In this document: positions 53,800 through 64,000 of the stretch, piece after piece
Numbering within the stretch: position 1 is the stretch's first letter
Layout: every line of letters begins with the position of its first letter
Source: Rapana venosa
Lineage: Eukaryota; Mollusca; Gastropoda; Neogastropoda; Muricidae
Assembly (NCBI GenBank): GCA_028751875.1
Contig: CM054154.1
Span: 52,245,476 to 52,309,475 of the forward strand
DNA length: 64,000 bases
Reading direction: 5' to 3'
The notes under the pieces: model-generated
Told to the model about the DNA's origin: nothing
Seen by the model: the letters and a program-made list of their open reading frames with translations, nothing else
Databases searched by the model: none
Position numbers and translations under genes: made by a program

Positions 53800-55764
53800 G
53801 TTTTCTTTCTGCTTTTTTTTATTTTATTATTGTTGGCTGCTTTGATGTCAAAGTGTAGGCCTGTGTGCAATTTATTCTGTACGACTTTTTTTAGATCGCT
53901 GAAGCATAATCCATTTCGTTTCTTTTTGTGATTGCTTTGGACTTTAAAGACGCTCTAGTCCAGAAATTATTTGTTCGAGCTTGTTAGATTTTAAAAAATT
54001 ATCATTATCCTTTTTTCTTTGCTATATGTAGGTAGCGGCAGCCAAAATTGTATATAGCATGTGTGTACCGAAAATGGTATTTTTGAAAAGAACTTTGTAA
54101 AACAAACACATCAAAAAAAGAATTATGTCTCTATCTCTATTTTTTCAAAAGTTATGGGTGTCTAAAGATGGCGGTACATTTTTCGGCCATTTTAACTGTA
54201 TAGAAGCCTTATTTGGAAAGGACCTGTTGTGGAAAGCACTACAATCACACCCATAAAAAATTCCACATACAATGTCTATAATACTAATAATACCTACAAA
54301 AAGAATCAGCTCTCTATCTTGAAGGGGAAAAATGATATACTTTGTTAAAATTGCCTCATCGTGTGATTGGCGGTTTATTCAAATTGCACGATAAACCATG
54401 TTTGAGGTCCAACAGGTTGGATAAGATAGCATCTTATGGCTACTTTTTTACATTGCTTAAAAGATATGCATACATAGAATATGTCAAATTTTTCTAGGGC
54501 TATACTAGACCAAATGTTTCAAATATTGGGGTCTAATTTTGCCAAAAACCCTAAAATGCCCTGCGACGGACCAAAAAGACAGTACATGGTAGATTTTCAT
54601 TAATAACTTTTGAACCTGTATAGATATTGACTTGGAATTTGGTGGTGTAAAATATGGTTGTATATGCTATTTAAAAATACATTTATTGATTTTTTTCATC
54701 AATTACATAATGTGTTTTCAGATTCAAAATGGCTGCCAAGTGGCTAAATATGTGGTGAACATTTAAGTGAAATGTTGTGAAACATTAGTTTTTGTGAAAA
54801 CATGCTTAGAAAAGAAACGAAAATCCTTTTAACTCATATTTTCATGATTAATCAGATGAATAATCCCTATTTTATTGATTAATCACTTTGCATGCATTTC
54901 ATATGTTGTGATATATCATTCTGAGAACCAGCTTGACTAATGCCCAATTACAGGTGGTAAAGGAGAGGGACAGGTTCATGCCAGGACTGGGGCAGCTCAG
55001 TGCTCCCTCTCTAAACTTGTGAACCTCTGATGTCAGAGAACTAGGCTGGTGTAAATTTGATGCTACAGTGCTAGAGGACACTGAGGATGCAGAAGCGCAA
55101 GAAGCCAGATCACTTGAATCAGCCAAAGCCACTCAACCTACTAATGATGAAACACTCATTTGAAGGAGAAAATACCACAAAAGCAAAAATTTATTCCAGT
55201 CTTTTTATAATTTTTCTCTGTAGGCAGTTGAAGCCAACTTTGATGTCTTATTTATAATTTGTCCCCACTGTTGTGTACAAGGCTGCCTCTTCCACAGAAT
55301 TTCCTGTCAATTGCTCCAACCACTGGTACATATCATTATGTGTTTTCCTATGTCTGTTTTCAAAAGGAATGACAGCTTTCAAAAGTCCACATGAAGGGGA
55401 TGCATAAGTCTCCAGATGATGTCCATGTTGGCTGGTTACAACATTTTCACACAACAATCCTTAAATGGACACAGCTGTCCTATATGAACTGGCTTGGACA
55501 AAAATGTCTTCCTATTGATGTATCCTGTAGTACATTTTCTTTCAACTTAGTCAGAAGACACTGCAACCCTGGAAGCTCAGCATCCAATTGAGTTGACAGA
55601 GAAATGTGGCTGTTTCATCAAATGTCTTCTCACCTTCTTGCTTTAGTACCAATAACTGAATCAGCAGATGCTTGCAAATCTCTGCAACACACCTTTGGAT
55701 GACAACTGTTTAGAGTTACCAGAAAAATGAACCTCATATATTTCAAGTTTGTACATATGGTGAC
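53800..55764. other. Unassigned AT-rich DNA
   Basis: No recognisable transposon domain. A plus-strand frame ends at 55161 with ATVLEDTEDAEAQEARSLES, which looks protein-like but is short and has no supported start or splice site. A minus-strand ORF at 55248-55457 has no recognisable domain. Left unannotated as genes. Confidence 0.5.
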
Positions 55765-56632
55765 TGTAATTGCAATAGTCCAGACATGAAAGAAAGAGAG
55801 AAGCAACAAGTTTGGATGTTGCATCTGTGGACAGGTACTTTCGAATTGCACTAATAGGCTGTAATTGCTAGTAGCAGGATTGGCAGGTCTGGGTGATGAA
55901 TTTTTGCATAGAGAGTGTGTTGTCAATAATGAACCCTAGATGCTTCACAGCAGTGGATAGAGGGACTGATGCATTGCCAAGTTGTATTGAAGCTGTTGTG
56001 ATGGAAGAGAGTTTGTGCTTGGTCCCTACAAGCATGGTTTCCGTTTTATCTGCATTTAGCTGTAATATGTTCTGTATCATCCAATTTTGGATATCTTGAA
56101 AGCAGTGGGCCATATTTGTAAAGAGAGAATGCAGATTTTCAGGAGTGTCGCTGCTTAGAATCTGAGAGTCATCTGCATAAAAATGATGGTTGATCTGATG
56201 GCGGTTAATTATGTGACAGTGGAGCAGTGTAGAGGGTGAACAGAACATGGCCCAGAACAGATCCCTGTGGAACTCCACATTCCAATCTGGCAGGTACTGA
56301 CTGAATCTTGTTTACTGTGACTGTCTGGAATCGGTCAGTAAGGTCTGAACTAAACCAGGTAAGGGCTGTACCAGTAACACCAAATGTTTTTTGAAGACGG
56401 AAGAGAAGAATAGAGTGGTCAATCGTGTCAAAGGCTGCAGATAAGTCGAGTAGAGTAAGAAGAGAGATTTTCCCTGAGTCGGAAGCGAGTAGAAGTGTGT
56501 TTAAGGTGTGGGCAAAGGTAGTTTCAGTACTGTGGTTGACGCGATAGGCAAACTGAAACGCAGGAAGGAGACTGTTGGAGAGAAGGTGGTGGTTGAGCTG
56601 TTTTAGAACTACTTTTTCAAGGACTTTAGAGA
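55765..56632 (-). pseudogene. LINE-C3, RT 3' half
   Basis: Minus-strand L2/CR1-like RT: SAAFDTIDHSILLFRLQK region, FSSDLTDRFQTVTVNKIQ, GTTCCACAGG-type block now frameshifted near 56270, HHFYADDSQILSSD (catalytic, near 56175), QNILQLNADKTETMLVGTK, VKHLGFIIDNTLSMQKFITQ. It ends abruptly near 55765, in the LDYCN block, with no 3' UTR or tail, so a later deletion removed the 3' end. RTE-a3 separates it from the 5' half. Confidence 0.8.
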
Positions 56633-57500
56633 GACTTCCACTCTACCATATCCATTGGCGGCAGACCCCTCAACAACTTACGGTTTGCCGATGACATTGA
56701 CCTCATGGGCGGAAGTAACACAGAGCTGCAAGATCTTACGACCAGACTTGAGAACAGAGCTGGAGCATATGGGATGGAGGTGAGCTCGGAGAAAAGTAAA
56801 GTACTTGTGAACAGCACGAGCAATGCCACCGCTAAAATTTACATGAACGGCCAACACTGGAGGAGGTAGACGCTTTTAAATACCTCGGCGCTACACTCAC
56901 AAAGGACGGCGATCGACGACAGAAATCAAAGTCAGAATAGCCATAGAAACATCTTCCATGACAAAACTCACCACCATATGGAAAAGTAAAGAGATCAGTT
57001 CTCCCAATCAAACTAAAGCTCTACAAAGCCCTAATTCAGTCGATCCTGCTGTACGGAAGTGAAACCTGGACATTGAACTGCTGAAACAGCAAAGTCGAGT
57101 CCAGTCATTCGAAACAAAATGCCATAGAAAACTACTGGGCATATCCTGGAGAGAACGAAAGACCAATGAATTTGTCAAGAGTCAAATAACACGGCTGGCA
57201 GGTCCACAGAACCCCTTCTCACCATCGTCAAGAAGAAAAAGCTGACATGGTTCGGCCACGTCCACCCGCCACAACACTCTGCCCAAAACAGTACTGCAGG
57301 GAACACTCGAAGGTGGCAGAAGGAGGGGAAGACAGAACAAGTCATGGATGGACAACATCAGAGAATGGACCAGGATGAATGACTCGGCACTACTGCGCAG
57401 AGCCGAGGACCGAGATGGATGGAGGAGGCTTACCACAGCATCGTCTTTCATGTCTCCCCCACGACCGCCAAGGTCACGGGTCTGATGATGATGATGATGA
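56633..57500 (+). mobile_element. RTE-a3, RTE insertion nested in LINE-C3
   Basis: Third RTE-a copy, starting at the HDFHSTIS region, through FADDID (near 56688) to the stop TGA at 57483 and a (TGA)6 tail to 57500. Single-base indels break the frame near 56855, 56910, 57000, 57075, 57210 and 57262. It splits LINE-C3 exactly between LPFIS and KVLEKV; GAGA (56629-56632 and 57501-57504) is the likely short TSD. RTE-a2 has an almost identical 5' start, so the two may share a preferred truncation point. Confidence 0.88.
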
Positions 57501-59375
57501 GAGATAAAAGGTAGGTTGGAAACAGGTCTATAGTTCTTCAGAATGTTGGGGTCAAGGCCATGCTTTTTGAGTAGAGGTGTGACTATAGCAGTTTTTTTAG
57601 AGCTGAAGGAACATTTCCAGAGACAAGAGATAACTTTACTATTTTCGTAATAGTGGGAATCAGTTGTGGCAGGCACTGTGCAAAAAGAGAAGCAGGTATG
57701 GGGTCAAGATCACATGATTTTATAGTCATTCCTTTCAGAATTAGCTCGATTTCTTTCTCGCTTGCGGGATGAAAGGAGAGGAGTGCCAGAGAATTGGGGA
57801 TCAGAAGTTGCAGGCTGGAAAGGAGTCTGATCCAAACTGGAGCGAATGTTGCAGACTTTGTCAGAGAAGAATGCAGAAAATATAGAAGGAAGTTCAGAGT
57901 GGTCTCGAATAGAAGGCAGAGGACTAGCCTTCTCAGATCCAAGAAACGTGGATGTGAGGGAAAAGAGAGATTTCATAGAGTGGCATCAAGAACTTGAGAA
58001 GAGTAATACTTTGTTTTTGCTGAATGAATTAAGGTTTTAACTTTGTTGATTTGTTTACGAAGAAGCTGTTTGTTTATTTCGGTTTTTGTTTTTCGCCATT
58101 GCCGCTCTAGTTGCCGGCGTTTGCGTTTTGCGACCAGGATGTCACGTTGTACCATGGTGCACATGGCCTATCAGGCAATAGATGGTCAGTAGGAGGAGCA
58201 TGCTCATCAAGGAGTTGGCTGAGGACGGTGTTGTAGTGCTTAGAAGGGTCAGAATGGTCAGGGGTTTGTGATAGGCGTTCAACAGCTTGGGAAAAGAAAG
58301 TTTGAATATCTATTGCCTTGAGGTTGCCACGGGTAATGCGCTTCTTGTTTCTGATAGGCTTTGCAATGTTGAGAAAGAAAAGAATGGCAGAATGATCGGA
58401 GAGCAGTTCGTCAGTGACAAATACAGACTGAGATGTGACTAGACCTTGTGAAAAATCGGTAATAAGCCAGTCTAAAATGTGGCCTGATCTGTGTGTTGGT
58501 TCATTCACCAGCTGGGAAAGAGAGTGATTTGACAAAGAAAGAGAAAGACGATTGACATCAGGAGATGACTGGTTGTCGAAGTGGTAGTTAAAGTCCCCAA
58601 GAATGATAAGTTTTTTTGGAGAGAGGCTGTAATGGTCAAGGAGTGATTGAAACTCTTGGTGGAAAACTGAAGACGTCAAATTGTTTCTAGGGTTGGGAGG
58701 CGGACAGTAAAGGCAATAGAAAGTAACAGAGTGGCCAGGTAAGGTGAGGTTGAGTTCACAGACTTAGAAAGATTCAGGTGAAAACGGAAGGGAGTGACAG
58801 ATAGACAGAGCTGGATGCAGAGTGTCTTTGTAGACGATGGCAATGCCACCTCCACGGGAGAGTCTGGGGGAAAGAAAGAGTTTTGTAGCCAGGCGGAGTC
58901 AGCTGTTTTATCTTTGGTTCGTGGCCTAGTGGTTTTAGCCAAGTTTCTGTAAGAAAGGTTAGATCTATGTTGTGTTCAGAAATAAAATCAGAAATGAAGT
59001 CAGATTTGCCATCAGGGCAGACAGATTGCGCGTTTAGTAGACACATATGGAGAAGGTTAGAGGGAGACAGAGAGGTTGGAGAAGACGGTGGTGAGTGACT
59101 ATGACTATCTGAGGAACAGGATGAGGGTGATGATAGAGATGTGTACAGCGGAAGAGCAGATAGTTTGGATTGTGAGTCAGGTGTGGAAGAAGGTGAAAGA
59201 ACTGGAGCAGTCTGGGGATTTAAAGTCTCATGCAGATTATGACACACGTTAGAGGTAGAACCCATGTAATCAGAGTCACACACAAATGTTGAAACAGGTG
59301 GAGGACCAGAAAGCGAGGCAGTATTGTGGCTGGTAACAGTTGTTGCGGTAGTGACGTCAGAAGTGAGGGAGATAA
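57501..59375 (-). pseudogene. LINE-C3, endonuclease and RT 5' part
   Basis: From the right: Ser/Pro-rich leader (SSPSSCSSDSHSHSPPSSPT), EEP endonuclease beginning LLHMCLLNAQSVCPDGKSDF, FLTETWLKPLG (catalytic Glu), a frame change near 58860 and 58680, KLIILGDFNYHFDNQSSPDV, LNEPTHRSGHILDWLI-like block and DELLSDHSAILFFLNIA. Next comes a basic linker (AKRKRRQLERQWRKTKTEIN), IFSAFFSDKVCNIRSSL, and the RT start CDLDPIPASLFAQCLPQLIP to KNYRPVSNLPFIS. At least five frame changes. This is the most complete LINE-C 5' region in the window. Confidence 0.82.
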
Positions 59376-59547
59376 TACTAAATATATAATTCTCAAAACA
59401 GTACACAATCACTGTCAACACTTATTTTGATTATACTCATACAAATTATGTCATTATAATGAAATAAACTCAATACCCATACTCTCACACAATAAAAACA
59501 AGGAAGAAATGAAAGAAGAAAAAAACCAGCCAAATCAATATGGTCAT

Positions 59548-59590
<43 letters not shown>
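59376..59590 (+). repeat. Microsatellite-linked 190-bp repeat, isolated copy
   Basis: Contains GATAATACTAAATATATAAT, TCTCAAAACAGTACACAATC, TTTTGATTATACTCATACAA and CCCATACTCTCACACAATAA, then a GA tract (59552-59589). The same block order recurs in the cluster at 61900-63480. Confidence 0.8.
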
Positions 59591-59591
<1 letters not shown>

Positions 59592-59870
59592 ATGTTCTTT
59601 CGAGCCAGAAGGCCCATAGAGCCGGAGCTTATCCCGGTTTCTATAGTGTTAATCGAACTGATGATTTTTCACCACCCCTGTGACAGGACGCTAGTCTGTC
59701 GCCAGATACTTCCCCAGCAGAGCTGGTACCCACTTGTACACCTGGGTGGAGTGAGGAAAATAGGAGTAAAGTGTCTTTCCCAAGGACACAACACCGAGCC
59801 GAGCGGGGATCGAACCCGTGACCTCTGGATCACGAGTTGACCGCCTAAACCACTCGACCACGGTGCCTCC
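59591..59870 (-). mobile_element. SINE-3, dimer unit A
   Basis: Minus strand: tRNA-like head GGCACCGTGGTCGAGTGGTT with B box GGGTTCGATCCCCGC, then the core TGTGTCCTTGGGAAAGACAC and TCACTCCACCCAGGTGTACA, ending GGCTCGAAAGAACATA. About 278 bp. It is followed by a 6-bp linker and a second unit in the same orientation. Functional tRNA is excluded by the long SINE body. Confidence 0.85.
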
Positions 59871-59875
59871 GAGAA

Positions 59876-60155
59876 TATGTTCTTTCGAGCCAGAAGGCCC
59901 ATAGAGCCGGAGCTTATCCCGGTTTCTGTAGCGTTAAGCGAACTGATGGTTTTTCACCACCCCTGTGACAGGACGCTAGTCTGTCGCCAGATACTTCCCC
60001 AGCAGAGCTGGTACCCACTTGTACACCTGGGTGGAGTGAGGAAAATAGGAGTAAAGTGTCTTTCCCAAGGACACAACACCGAGCCGAGCGGGGATCGAAC
60101 CCGCGACCTCTGGATCACGAGTTGACCGCCTAAACCACTCGACCACGGTGCCTCC
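59876..60155 (-). mobile_element. SINE-3, dimer unit B
   Basis: Same sequence as the unit at 59591 with only a handful of differences (for example GTAGCGTTAAGCG versus GTAGTGTTAATCG), mostly at CpG sites. GA repeats border the pair on both sides (59552-59589 and 60159-60170), so the dimer lies in a (GA)n target. Confidence 0.85.
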
Positions 60156-60177
60156 TTTGAGAGAGAGAGAGACAATG

Positions 60178-60255
60178 ACAAATTCTTTTATTTGAGGATA
60201 ATGAATAAGCACCCATGTGCTTTTTTACATCCAGTCCCCGCCCTTAGGGATATAT
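60178..60255 (-). mobile_element. SINE-2 3' tail fragment
   Basis: The reverse complement has GGGGACTGGATGTAAAAAAG, CACATGGGTGCTTATTCATT and ATCCTCAAATAAAAGAATT. Only the tail is present. Confidence 0.7.
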
Positions 60256-60303
60256 ATGATAATAACATAAAATAAAGCCCATAGCAATACACTTACACAG
60301 TAT

Positions 60304-61440
60304 CACTCACTCACTCACTCATCCCTTGGTCGGGGCAACCGTTGGGGTACCCGCACGGACGCTGCAAGTGGACCGCCAAATGGTTCTGTCCTGGGCTGTT
60401 TTCAGGAGGCTTGGTACAGTGAGGCCGGTCCACTCCTTGATGTTGGATATCCAGCTTTTGCGTGGTCGTCCCTGCCTCCTTGCTCCTTCCACCATTCCCT
60501 GCAGGACTGTCTTTGACAGGCTGTTATGCCTTGTGTGGCCAAACCACTTCAGTTTCCTCCGTTTGACTGTATCTAGCAATGGTTCTTGTTTGCCAGCCAG
60601 TGCCTCGATCTGCTGCCAGACGTAGTCATTGGTTTTGCGGTCTCTGTAGGTGATGTTCAGGATCCGCCTGAGGCACTTCATCTCAAAGGCTTGAATGCGA
60701 CGTTCTAAATCGGCAGTAAGTGTCCATGCTTCACAGCTGTACAAGGCAATGGATGTGACGAGTGCCTTGTAGAGTCTGACCTTAGTGTGGGTTCTGATGT
60801 TGTGGTTTCTCCACACTTTCGCCAGCTTAGTCATGGAGGAGAGTGCCACAGCAAGTCTGATCTTCACCTCTTGTGTGCTCGTGCCTTCTTTGGTGATGAC
60901 TGCTCCAAGGTACTTGAAAGTTTCCACCTCCTCTAGTGTCTCGCCACTCATCTTGATGCTGGTGGGAGTGGTCGGTGTGGTACTGTTCACTAGATCTTGC
61001 TCTTTTCCGTGCTGATCTCCATACCGTGGGCATTGGCTGATGTTTCCAGTCTGGTGGTGAGATCCTGGAGTTCTTCTTCACTGCGGCCCATGAGATCAAT
61101 ATCGTCTGCGAATCGAAGATTGCAGACTGGCCTTCCTCCTATTGTGATTGTGGTCTTGAAGCCAAGGAGGGCCTCCTGCATGATGTTCTCCAGGAACACG
61201 TTGAAAAGAACGGGGGATAGCGGGCAGCCTTGTCGAACTCCAACTGAAGTCCGGAAGAACTCCCCGATTTCTCCACCCATGAGGACTGCACTGTGGGAGC
61301 TGTCATACAGCGCCTGGATGACTTGAATCAGGTCCTCGTCGAAGCTATAGTCTCTCATGACTTGCCACAGAGCTTCTTGCCACACTCGATCGAAGGCCTT
61401 CTTGAAGTCAATGAAGTTGTTGTAGAGCTGTAGCTGATGT
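60304..61440 (-). mobile_element. RTE-e, 5'-truncated RTE-type LINE
   Basis: Minus strand: NFIDFKKAFDRVWQEALW, GVRQGCPLSPVLFNVFLENI, LRFADDIDLMGRSEEELQDL (catalytic, near 61105), one frame change near 60990, then TFKYLGAVITKEGTSTQEV, LYSCEAWTLTADLERRIQAF, LKWFGHTRHNSLSKTVLQG and GRPRKSWISNIKEW to the stop. The stop TGA is the first part of a TGAG tetranucleotide tail (60304-60322 on plus). It is related to RTE-a but clearly distinct. 5'-truncated at about 61440. Confidence 0.85.
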
Positions 61441-61740
61441 TGGAAAAAAAATACGAAAAAAAATATCTACACAAAAATCCCCACAAAAATCACGGAAGAG
61501 AGAGAGAAAAAAACAAGTAGCAACAAGTAAGAAAGAAAGCTAAACAGAAAACACAGAAACAACCGAAAAAATAGCAAGAACCAAGAGCAAAACAAAAGCA
61601 GCAACAACAACAAGGAGAGAGGTGACAACCGAATAGTCCCCCCTCAACAAAAAAAAACCCCCAAAACCTCAACCCAACAACAACCCCAAACCCAAACCAA
61701 AACAGAACCAAACAAAGCAAAACCTCCATAATAAATTGTA
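61441..61740. repeat. A/C-rich low-complexity tract
   Basis: Plus strand rich in AAACAAC and CCAAACC types, poor in T. It adjoins the truncated 5' end of RTE-e. No gene. Confidence 0.7.
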
Positions 61741-61858
61741 TCATTTTGGCCAACAGAAAGATACGTCAACAAATTCATTGTGCTTTTATGGGAGGCAACA
61801 GCAATAGTAAACTACATGAAACAAATATTGTATAAGCAATTTGCATCCCCATGCACAG

Positions 61859-61899
<41 letters not shown>

Positions 61900-61900
<1 letters not shown>

Positions 61901-62020
61901 ACGTACCCACACACGATAATGAAATAAACTAAAGACCCATACACTCACACAATAAAAACAAGAAAGAATAGAAAAGAAAAAATCCAAACCTATACAGTCA
62001 TTGTGAGAGAGAATGTGTGT

Positions 62021-62089
<69 letters not shown>

Positions 62090-62851
62090 CAGGGATAATA
62101 CTAAATATATATTCTCAAGACAGCACACATCACCATCAACACTTTTTGATTATACTCATACAATTTTAATTAAGCCCAATACCCATACACTCACACAAAG
62201 AGGAAAATACCCAAATAAAGTCATAAAATGAGCATCTACACATTTTAAGTAAGAGAGACAAATTCTTTTATTGTCAGGATAATGCATAAGTACTCATGTG
62301 CTTTTTTACATCCAGTCCCCGCCCGTAAGGATACATCTTAATAATGAACCCAATACTCATACTCTCAAACAATAGAAACAAAGGGAAACATTTTTTTAAA
62401 AAAAACAGACAAACAAAAAAAGACCCCCCCCCCCCCCCCCCCCCCCCCCCCCGCAAAAAAAAAACAAACCACCACCACAAAACACCACCAACAAAAAAAA
62501 AAAAACAAACAAAAGGAGAAAAAAAACTAACAAAACCCCCACACAAGAACCCCCACAAAAAACCCAAACCAAAACAACAACAAAACTCAACAACAACAAA
62601 TAAACAACAACAACAACAAAAAGATAGAGAGACAAAAGCCAAAAAAGTCAAATTTATAAAGTCATAAAAATGAACACCTTCATATTGTAAAATGGTGCAC
62701 TGTTGTTTCATGTAACAATAAGATATTGAAATAGGACATTCACTGGAACTCAAGTACAGTCAACAAGCCCAAAATAATATTGAAAATAGAAAGTATGAAT
62801 ATGTCCTTCATCAGGATACACAACAACTATAACTATGAGTAAATCAATAAA

Positions 62852-62920
<69 letters not shown>

Positions 62921-63480
62921 TACTAAATATATAAAATTCTCAAAACAATACAAATCACCATCAACACTTATTTTGATTATACTCGTACAAATTATATGTC
63001 ATGATAATGAAATAAACTAAATACCCATACACCCACACAATAAAAACAAGGAAGAAAAGAAAGATAAAAAGCCAAATCTATAAGGTCAGAGAGAGAGAGA
63101 GTGTGTGTGTGTGTGTTTCAGGGATAATACTAAATATATAATTCTCAAGACAGCACAGGATCACCATCAATATTCTTTTTGATTATACTCTACAAATTGA
63201 ACATCATGATAATAAAATAAGCCCAATACCCATACACTCATACAATAAAGAGGGAACAAATCAATAAAGTCATAAAATGAGCATCTACTCATTGTAGGTA
63301 AGAGAGAGAGAGGAGGGGGGAGAGAGAGAGAGGGGGGGGGTGTTAAAGATAATGCTTTTTGTTTGTAAACAAACAAAACAAAGCCAAAAATAATACTGAA
63401 TATAATTCTCAAAACAGTGCACCATCACCATCAACACTCTTTTTGATTATACTCCTACAGATTAGCACATATTATTGTTA
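61900..63480 (+). repeat. Cluster of microsatellite-linked 190-bp repeats
   Basis: At least four full or partial copies in one orientation: about 61910-62240, 62925-63100, 63118-63300 and 63385-63470. Each has TAATACTAAATATATA, TTCTCAAGACAGCAC or variant, ATCACCATCAACACT, TTTTGATTATACTC, then CCCATACACTCACACAATAA. Copies are separated by (TG)n (62013-62087), (GA)n (62851-62916) or mixed tracts. A SINE-2 tail (62262-62335), an A/C tract and a C run (62426-62452) lie inside the cluster. Confidence 0.8.
62262..62335 (-). mobile_element. SINE-2 3' tail fragment
   Basis: The reverse complement has GGGGACTGGATGTAAAAAAG, CACATGAGTACTTATGCATT and ATCCTGACAATAAAAGAATT, again the SINE-2 tail without a head. 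Confidence 0.65.
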
Positions 63481-63589
63481 AGATAGATATATTTCTTTTA
63501 ACTATAGTGTAATTTAAAAACTTTGGTAAACTCACTTACACAACAATGAACATTTAAAAGAGAGAGAGAGAGAACAAGGGACAAGCAGA

Positions 63590-64000
63590 CAGACAGGTGA
63601 AGGGAAAGGGAAGATAGGTAAGGGAGGATATACAACTTTGTTTTTAAGGATAGGACTGTGGTTTGTTATTGTTGATGTATCAAGTGAGTTGATAATTGAG
63701 TTTTGTAGATTGTAATTGACTGATGTTGTTTAACTGAATCAGGAAGGGAGTTCCACAGCGTAGGGCCTGAGTAAAGTAAACTAGATTTGAATAAGTCTAT
63801 TCTTGGGATTGGGACACTAGGCTTTATAGTATTTCTGGATTGGTTTAGGGGGGAATTTGTCTTTTAACTATGATGGAACAGTTCCTGTCATAATCTTGAA
63901 CATCATGACTCCTTTGTTATATTTTAATCGTTGGTGTAAGAGGAGAATATTTAACTGAGTATAGTCGGCTTCTAATAAGCTTGTCTTCTTTCAAAGGACC
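63590..64000 (-). pseudogene. CR1-like LINE C-terminus
   Basis: Minus strand, running in from beyond the right edge: YNKGVMMFKIMTGTVPS, then FKSSLLYSGPTLWNSLPDSV and KQHQSITIYKTQL, the end of CR1/Jockey-type ORF2 proteins. Frame changes near 63860 make it a relic. The 3' end runs into (CT)n at about 63561-63574. No RT core is visible in the window. Confidence 0.65.

Noticed and set aside
54980..55161. Plus-strand acidic reading frame ending in TNDETLI
   Set aside because: Protein-like composition, but interrupted upstream and without a recognised family or start.
55248..55457. Minus-strand 69-residue ORF
   Set aside because: No domain, no splice support and no second copy; an ORF this size is expected by chance.
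59800..60155. tRNA genes at the SINE-3 heads
   Set aside because: Good A and B boxes, but the acceptor stem is not closed and each is the head of a 278-bp repeated SINE.
62344..62667. Pro/Lys-rich plus-strand ORF and its Val/Gly/Phe-rich minus-strand partner
   Set aside because: Produced by a poly-C run and A/C-only sequence.

Overview
This is repeat-dense animal DNA, most likely from an invertebrate. A marine mollusc is my guess from the mix of repeats, but the sequence does not prove it. The signs of a metazoan genome are consensus splice sites, pol III SINEs, several clades of non-LTR retrotransposon (LINE), a DIRS-type retrotransposon and long CA, GA and GTGA microsatellites. I see no prokaryotic gene organisation, CRISPR array, rRNA gene or functional tRNA gene. 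Labels such as LINE-A, RTE-a and SINE-1 are local names for this window.

Layout. 0-4 kb: LINE-A1 (minus), whose ORF2 is split by a SINE with a tRNA/5S rRNA chimeric head, with a 56-bp tandem array upstream of ORF1. 5.8-8.6 kb: three RTE-type insertions (RTE-a1, a2, b). 9-13 kb: a second SINE-1, SINE-2 tails, an I-clade LINE 3' end, and two phase-matched C2-domain exons (minus). 13.1-14.7 kb: a LINE-A fragment and repeat E. 15.5-17.7 kb: a broken copy of an uncharacterised protein family (plus). 18.4-25.2 kb: LINE-D (minus), with LINE-C1 inserted between its ORF1 and ORF2; its ORF1 begins with a signal-like leader and a 2A peptide and carries an out-of-frame minisatellite. 26-34.2 kb: LINE-A4 (minus), with RTE-c nested in its endonuclease and a second 2A relic, then the truncated LINE-A5. 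35.1 and 39.5 kb: two further candidate exons of the C2 gene. 35.6-39.2 kb: a DIRS retrotransposon relic (gag, RNase H, tyrosine recombinase) with a SINE-2 head. 39.6-42.1 kb: LINE-C2 with RTE-d inside. 42.3-44.1 kb: an I-clade LINE with a 5' inversion. 45.8-52 kb: a full SINE-2, an I-clade ORF1 with an SGNH esterase, its endonuclease, repeat E copy 2 and an I-clade RT fragment. 52-55.7 kb: simple sequence and unassigned DNA. 55.8-59.4 kb: LINE-C3 (minus) with RTE-a3 inside. 59.4-64 kb: a SINE-3 tandem dimer, RTE-e, a microsatellite-linked repeat cluster and a CR1-like 3' end.

How it fits together. The only likely host gene is a minus-strand C2-domain gene, whose candidate exons at 39.5, 35.2, 13.0 and 11.1 kb chain in compatible phases. 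Nearly everything else would be transposon-filled intron or flank. The nesting gives relative ages: RTE elements entered LINE-A4, LINE-C2 and LINE-C3; LINE-C1 entered LINE-D; SINE-1 entered LINE-A1. The most notable biology is the 2A translational-recoding peptide behind a secretory-like leader in LINE ORF1, the tRNA/5S chimeric SINE promoter, RTE stop codons that form the first unit of the 3' tail repeat, and the unassigned 15.5-17.7 kb protein family. Many frameshifts are single-base and near homopolymers, so some apparent pseudogenes could be assembly errors.
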